A stretch of 64,000 bases of DNA from Agromyces sp. CF514. GTDB lineage: Bacteria > Actinomycetota > Actinomycetes > Actinomycetales > Microbacteriaceae. The notes beneath the pieces are model-generated. The model was given only the letters and a program-made list of their open reading frames with translations, made no database searches and was not told the DNA's origin. The translations under genes and the position numbers were made by a program. Shown one piece after another: positions 61,999-64,000 of the stretch (position 1 is the stretch's first letter; every line of letters begins with the position of its first letter). The stretch is from assembly GCF_900113185.1 (NCBI RefSeq), contig NZ_FOZD01000002.1, positions 248,001 to 312,000 of the forward strand, read 5' to 3'.

Positions 61999-62679
61999 TC
62001 AGCAGTCGGGCCTCGGCGCCATGCGGTACGCGGCGAGGGACGCGACGGCGAGCCACGCCCACCCCGCGACGACCGCGAGCCAGAGCAGCCCCACGCCGGC
62101 CGACGTCGTCGAGAGCGCACCGCCGCCCACGAAGCCGAGCACGACGACGGCCGCGGCGATCCACGAGGCCGCGGCGAGGCCGGGCCGGTCCTCTCGGCGG
62201 AACCATCCGCCGACGACGACGGCCGCGACGGCGAGGCTGAGGAACCCGACGGCGCCCGCCACGAGGTGCAGCAGGCCGCTCGTCGATGCAGCCGTGGCAT
62301 CCGCCGACCCCACCGGGAAGCCGTGCATCGGGTCGGGCGGGAAGAGCGCGGCGGCGAACAGGCTCACGCCGTAGACGCCGAGGAGCACGGCTGCCCACGT
62401 GCCGCGAGGCGCAGGCAGGAGCCGGGCGAACCCGACGGCCGCGGCGAGCACCATGAGGCCGCTGAGCACGAGGTTGGCGGCCTGGATCCAGCCGAGCGGA
62501 CCGAGCAGCAGGAGGCTCAGCGCGTGCTGCGAGAGGTCGAACCCCGGCACGAGCAGGGCCTGGGTCGCTCCGACGACGAGGTAGAAGGGGCCCGCGACGA
62601 CACCCCACCCGAGGAGGGATTTCGTGACGGCGCGTCCGCGATCGAAGGTCGGGCGCGTGGATTCTGCGGTGGTGGACAT
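61999..62679 (-). CDS. DUF998-like membrane protein
   Basis: 226 residues from the ATG at 62679, with AAGGAAGG upstream. Six helices are visible; FDLSQHALSLLLLGPLGWIQAANLVLSGLMVLAAAVGF and FPPDPMHGFPVG are typical of DUF998. Function unknown. It is divergent from a TetR regulator and is a natural candidate for its target. Confidence 0.78.
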   Translation of the reverse strand: MSTTAESTRPTFDRGRAVTKSLLGWGVVAGPFYLVVGATQALLVPGFDLSQHALSLLLLGPLGWIQAANLVLSGLMVLAAAVGFARLLPAPRGTWAAVLLGVYGVSLFAAALFPPDPMHGFPVGSADATAASTSGLLHLVAGAVGFLSLAVAAVVVGGWFRREDRPGLAAASWIAAAVVVLGFVGGGALSTTSAGVGLLWLAVVAGWAWLAVASLAAYRMAPRPDC

Positions 62680-62760
62680 CGTGTTCGCCTTCCTTGTGTT
62701 CTGCGGGACACCGAGGTTCTGCGGAATGTCGAGGACGATTCTGCCCTCATGCGTGTAGTA

Positions 62761-62798
62761 TTGCACTTGTCAGTACAGAAGTAAACGGATGAGTGCAA
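62761..62798. promoter_or_regulatory. Inverted repeat in the DUF998/TetR divergent promoter
   Basis: TTGCACT (62761-62767) and AGTGCAA (62792-62798) are perfect inverted arms 24 bases apart. Inside them an imperfect dyad ACTTGT-CAGT-ACAGAAGT (62765-62782) is centred near 62773. TetR proteins usually bind such dyads and often self-regulate. Which repeat is the true operator cannot be decided here. Confidence 0.45.
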
Positions 62799-62814
62799 AA
62801 GCATCGGAGCCTCC

Positions 62815-63507
62815 ATGTCACTGAACCCCGAGCCGAGCCAGGTGGCGATCCCGGTCGCGAATGCGAACCCGGGTCGCGTGCGCTCCGAGGACCCCCGCAT
62901 CACGAGGTCGCGCGCTCTGATCATGGCCGCCGCGGAACGGGTCTTCCTCGAGCGCGGATTCCCCGGCACGAGCGTCGACGACATCGCGGCCGAGGCCGGC
63001 GTCTCCAAGCGAACGGTGTACAACGTCTTCGTCGACAAGGAGCAGCTGTTCCGCGCGATCCTCGGCGAGGCCATCGCCACGGCCGAGCGGTACGCGCGCG
63101 AGGTCGCGACCACGACCGCAGATGCCCAAGACCTCGAACCGGCACTCCGCGAGCTCGCGCGGGAGCTCGCGGCCTCGGTGCTCGGCGGGCGCGTGGTGCC
63201 GCTCCGACGCCTGCTCATCGGCGAGGCCTCGCGGTTCCCCGAGTTCGCCCGCGAGTACTACGAGCGGGCGCCCGGCCGGGTGATGACCGCGATCGCCGCG
63301 GCCTTCGACGCGCTCGCCGCCCGGGGCCTGCTGCGGGTCGACGACGCCGAGCTCGCGGCCGAGCACTTCGCGTTCCTGGCCATCGGGCCGTCGCTCGACC
63401 GAGCGCTCTTCGAGCCGGCCGCCGACGGCGACGGTGCGGGCCTCGAGGCTGCGATCGCCCGCGCCGAGCACGGTGCGGCCGTGTTCCTCCGTGCCTATCG
63501 CGCCTGA
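62815..63507 (+). CDS. TetR-family transcriptional regulator
   Basis: 230 residues. The N-terminal HTH is RALIMAAAERVFLERGFPGTSVDDIAAEAGVSKRTVYNVFVDKEQLFRAIL, followed by an all-helical ligand domain resembling the AefR-like C-terminal type (RRLLIGEASRFPEFAREYYERAPGRVMTAIAAAFDAL). GGAGCC precedes the ATG. It is divergent from the DUF998 gene and probably represses it. Confidence 0.88.
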   Translation: MSLNPEPSQVAIPVANANPGRVRSEDPRITRSRALIMAAAERVFLERGFPGTSVDDIAAEAGVSKRTVYNVFVDKEQLFRAILGEAIATAERYAREVATTTADAQDLEPALRELARELAASVLGGRVVPLRRLLIGEASRFPEFAREYYERAPGRVMTAIAAAFDALAARGLLRVDDAELAAEHFAFLAIGPSLDRALFEPAADGDGAGLEAAIARAEHGAAVFLRAYRA

Positions 63508-63519
63508 ATCGCGGCGGCG

Positions 63520-63993
63520 TCAGCCGAGGTGCTGCAGCAGGGCGTCGAGCGCCGGCCGCTGCCCCTTCACGAGCCGGGCACGGGCATCGGCGATCGGCAC
63601 CCAGGCCGCGGCGTCGAGCTCGGGGAACGACTGCCGCCGCCCCGAGCGCGGCGGCCACTCGAGCTCGAACGTGTTGCTCGTGATCGCCGTCGCGTCGAAG
63701 TCCGCCTCGCCGGCGAACACGACCACGGCCTTGCCCGACGTGTAGCGGAACACCCCGAGCTCGATGTACGCGACCTCGGGCGCCGGGCTGCCGAGCTCCT
63801 CGGCGAACTCGCGCCTCGCGGCCTCGAGCGGTGCCTCGTCGGTGAAGGTGCCCTTCGGGATCGACCACGCCGCCTCGTCTCGGCCGCGCCAGAACGGCCC
63901 GCCCATGTGGCCGAGCAGCACCTCGACGTCGCGGGGGTCGGATGCCGCGCCGCGTCGTCGATGCAGCAGGATCCCCGCACTCGTCTCGGCCAT
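63520..63993 (-). CDS. Nudix hydrolase
   Basis: 157 residues. The Nudix box is GTFTDEAPLEAARREFAEELG (about 48-68), with the metal-binding REFAEE intact. It starts AETSAGILLHRR and has FELEWPPRSGRRQSFPELDAAAWVP, typical of the NUDIX subgroup with an N-terminal SAGILLYR signature that hydrolyses nucleoside diphosphate derivatives. It converges with the TetR gene and its start is six bases from the window end, so upstream context is missing. Confidence 0.87.
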   Translation of the reverse strand: MAETSAGILLHRRRGAASDPRDVEVLLGHMGGPFWRGRDEAAWSIPKGTFTDEAPLEAARREFAEELGSPAPEVAYIELGVFRYTSGKAVVVFAGEADFDATAITSNTFELEWPPRSGRRQSFPELDAAAWVPIADARARLVKGQRPALDALLQHLG

Positions 63994-64000
63994 GCGCCAA

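Overview
The window is very GC-rich (roughly 70 %, with strong G/C third-position bias) and has short intergenic gaps, stop/start ATGA couplings and actinobacterial families throughout: LacI, IclR, MarR, DeoR and TetR regulators, an LAxTG surface protein and a TM287/288-type ABC pair. The recurrent GGATGCCGCGG palindromes and the gene families fit a Microbacteriaceae chromosome, plausibly Agromyces or a close relative. That assignment is inference. I see no rRNA, tRNA, CRISPR array, integrase or insertion sequence.

Layout. 1-6.6 kb: a small membrane protein, then a minus-strand restriction-modification island with visibly lower GC. It holds an HNH endonuclease (5976-6578), a stand-alone adenine-methylase fragment (4981-5631), a large SF2 helicase with a GIY-YIG-like N-terminus and a methylase motif-I-like C-terminus (1695-4988), and an NPPY methylase/target-recognition protein (649-1698). 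The methylase is distributed over separate genes, which makes this the most unusual locus here.

6.7-16.4 kb: a uronate-derived ketodeoxy-sugar catabolic cluster. It contains two 2-hydroxyacid dehydrogenases, a cupin, a polyamine/iron-type ABC importer with fused permeases, kduI, an IclR regulator and kduD. Two perfect palindromes of the form GRAAT-N3-ATTYC precede the first gene and the transporter and are probably the IclR operators.

16.5-29.6 kb: mixed genes. These include an NTF2-like protein, a lipoprotein/secreted protein pair, small membrane proteins, a LacI/GH30 glycosidase pair with AACGTT operators, an alkylguanine methyltransferase, a GNAT protein, an acidic 19-residue repeat protein, MetY with an LLM monooxygenase, an F420/NADP-type oxidoreductase, an epoxide hydrolase and a PPOX protein.

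29.6-39.1 kb: a beta-1,4-galactan utilisation locus. GH53 galactanase and GH35 beta-galactosidase are transcribed left; a CUT1 ABC importer and a LacI regulator are transcribed right. A divergent promoter region between them carries two TGTGAGCGCTCACA-like operators.

39.4-64 kb: a zinc-ribbon/Ig-like membrane protein, SDR and NTF2-like proteins, a DUF4406/DeoR divergent pair, a SNF2 helicase, a choice-of-anchor A surface protein, MarR with 3-hydroxyacyl-CoA dehydrogenase, a TrmB-like regulator facing a 1318-residue subtilase, an MFS transporter, a heterodimeric ABC exporter, a DUF998/TetR divergent pair and a Nudix hydrolase.

Two regulatory threads cut across these regions. The 15-bp operator GTTGC-N5-GCAAC occurs before both marR (49.3 kb) and the NADP oxidoreductase (27.2 kb). 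REP-like hairpins built on CGCTCCTCGACCGG or GGATGCCGCGG close most transcription units.
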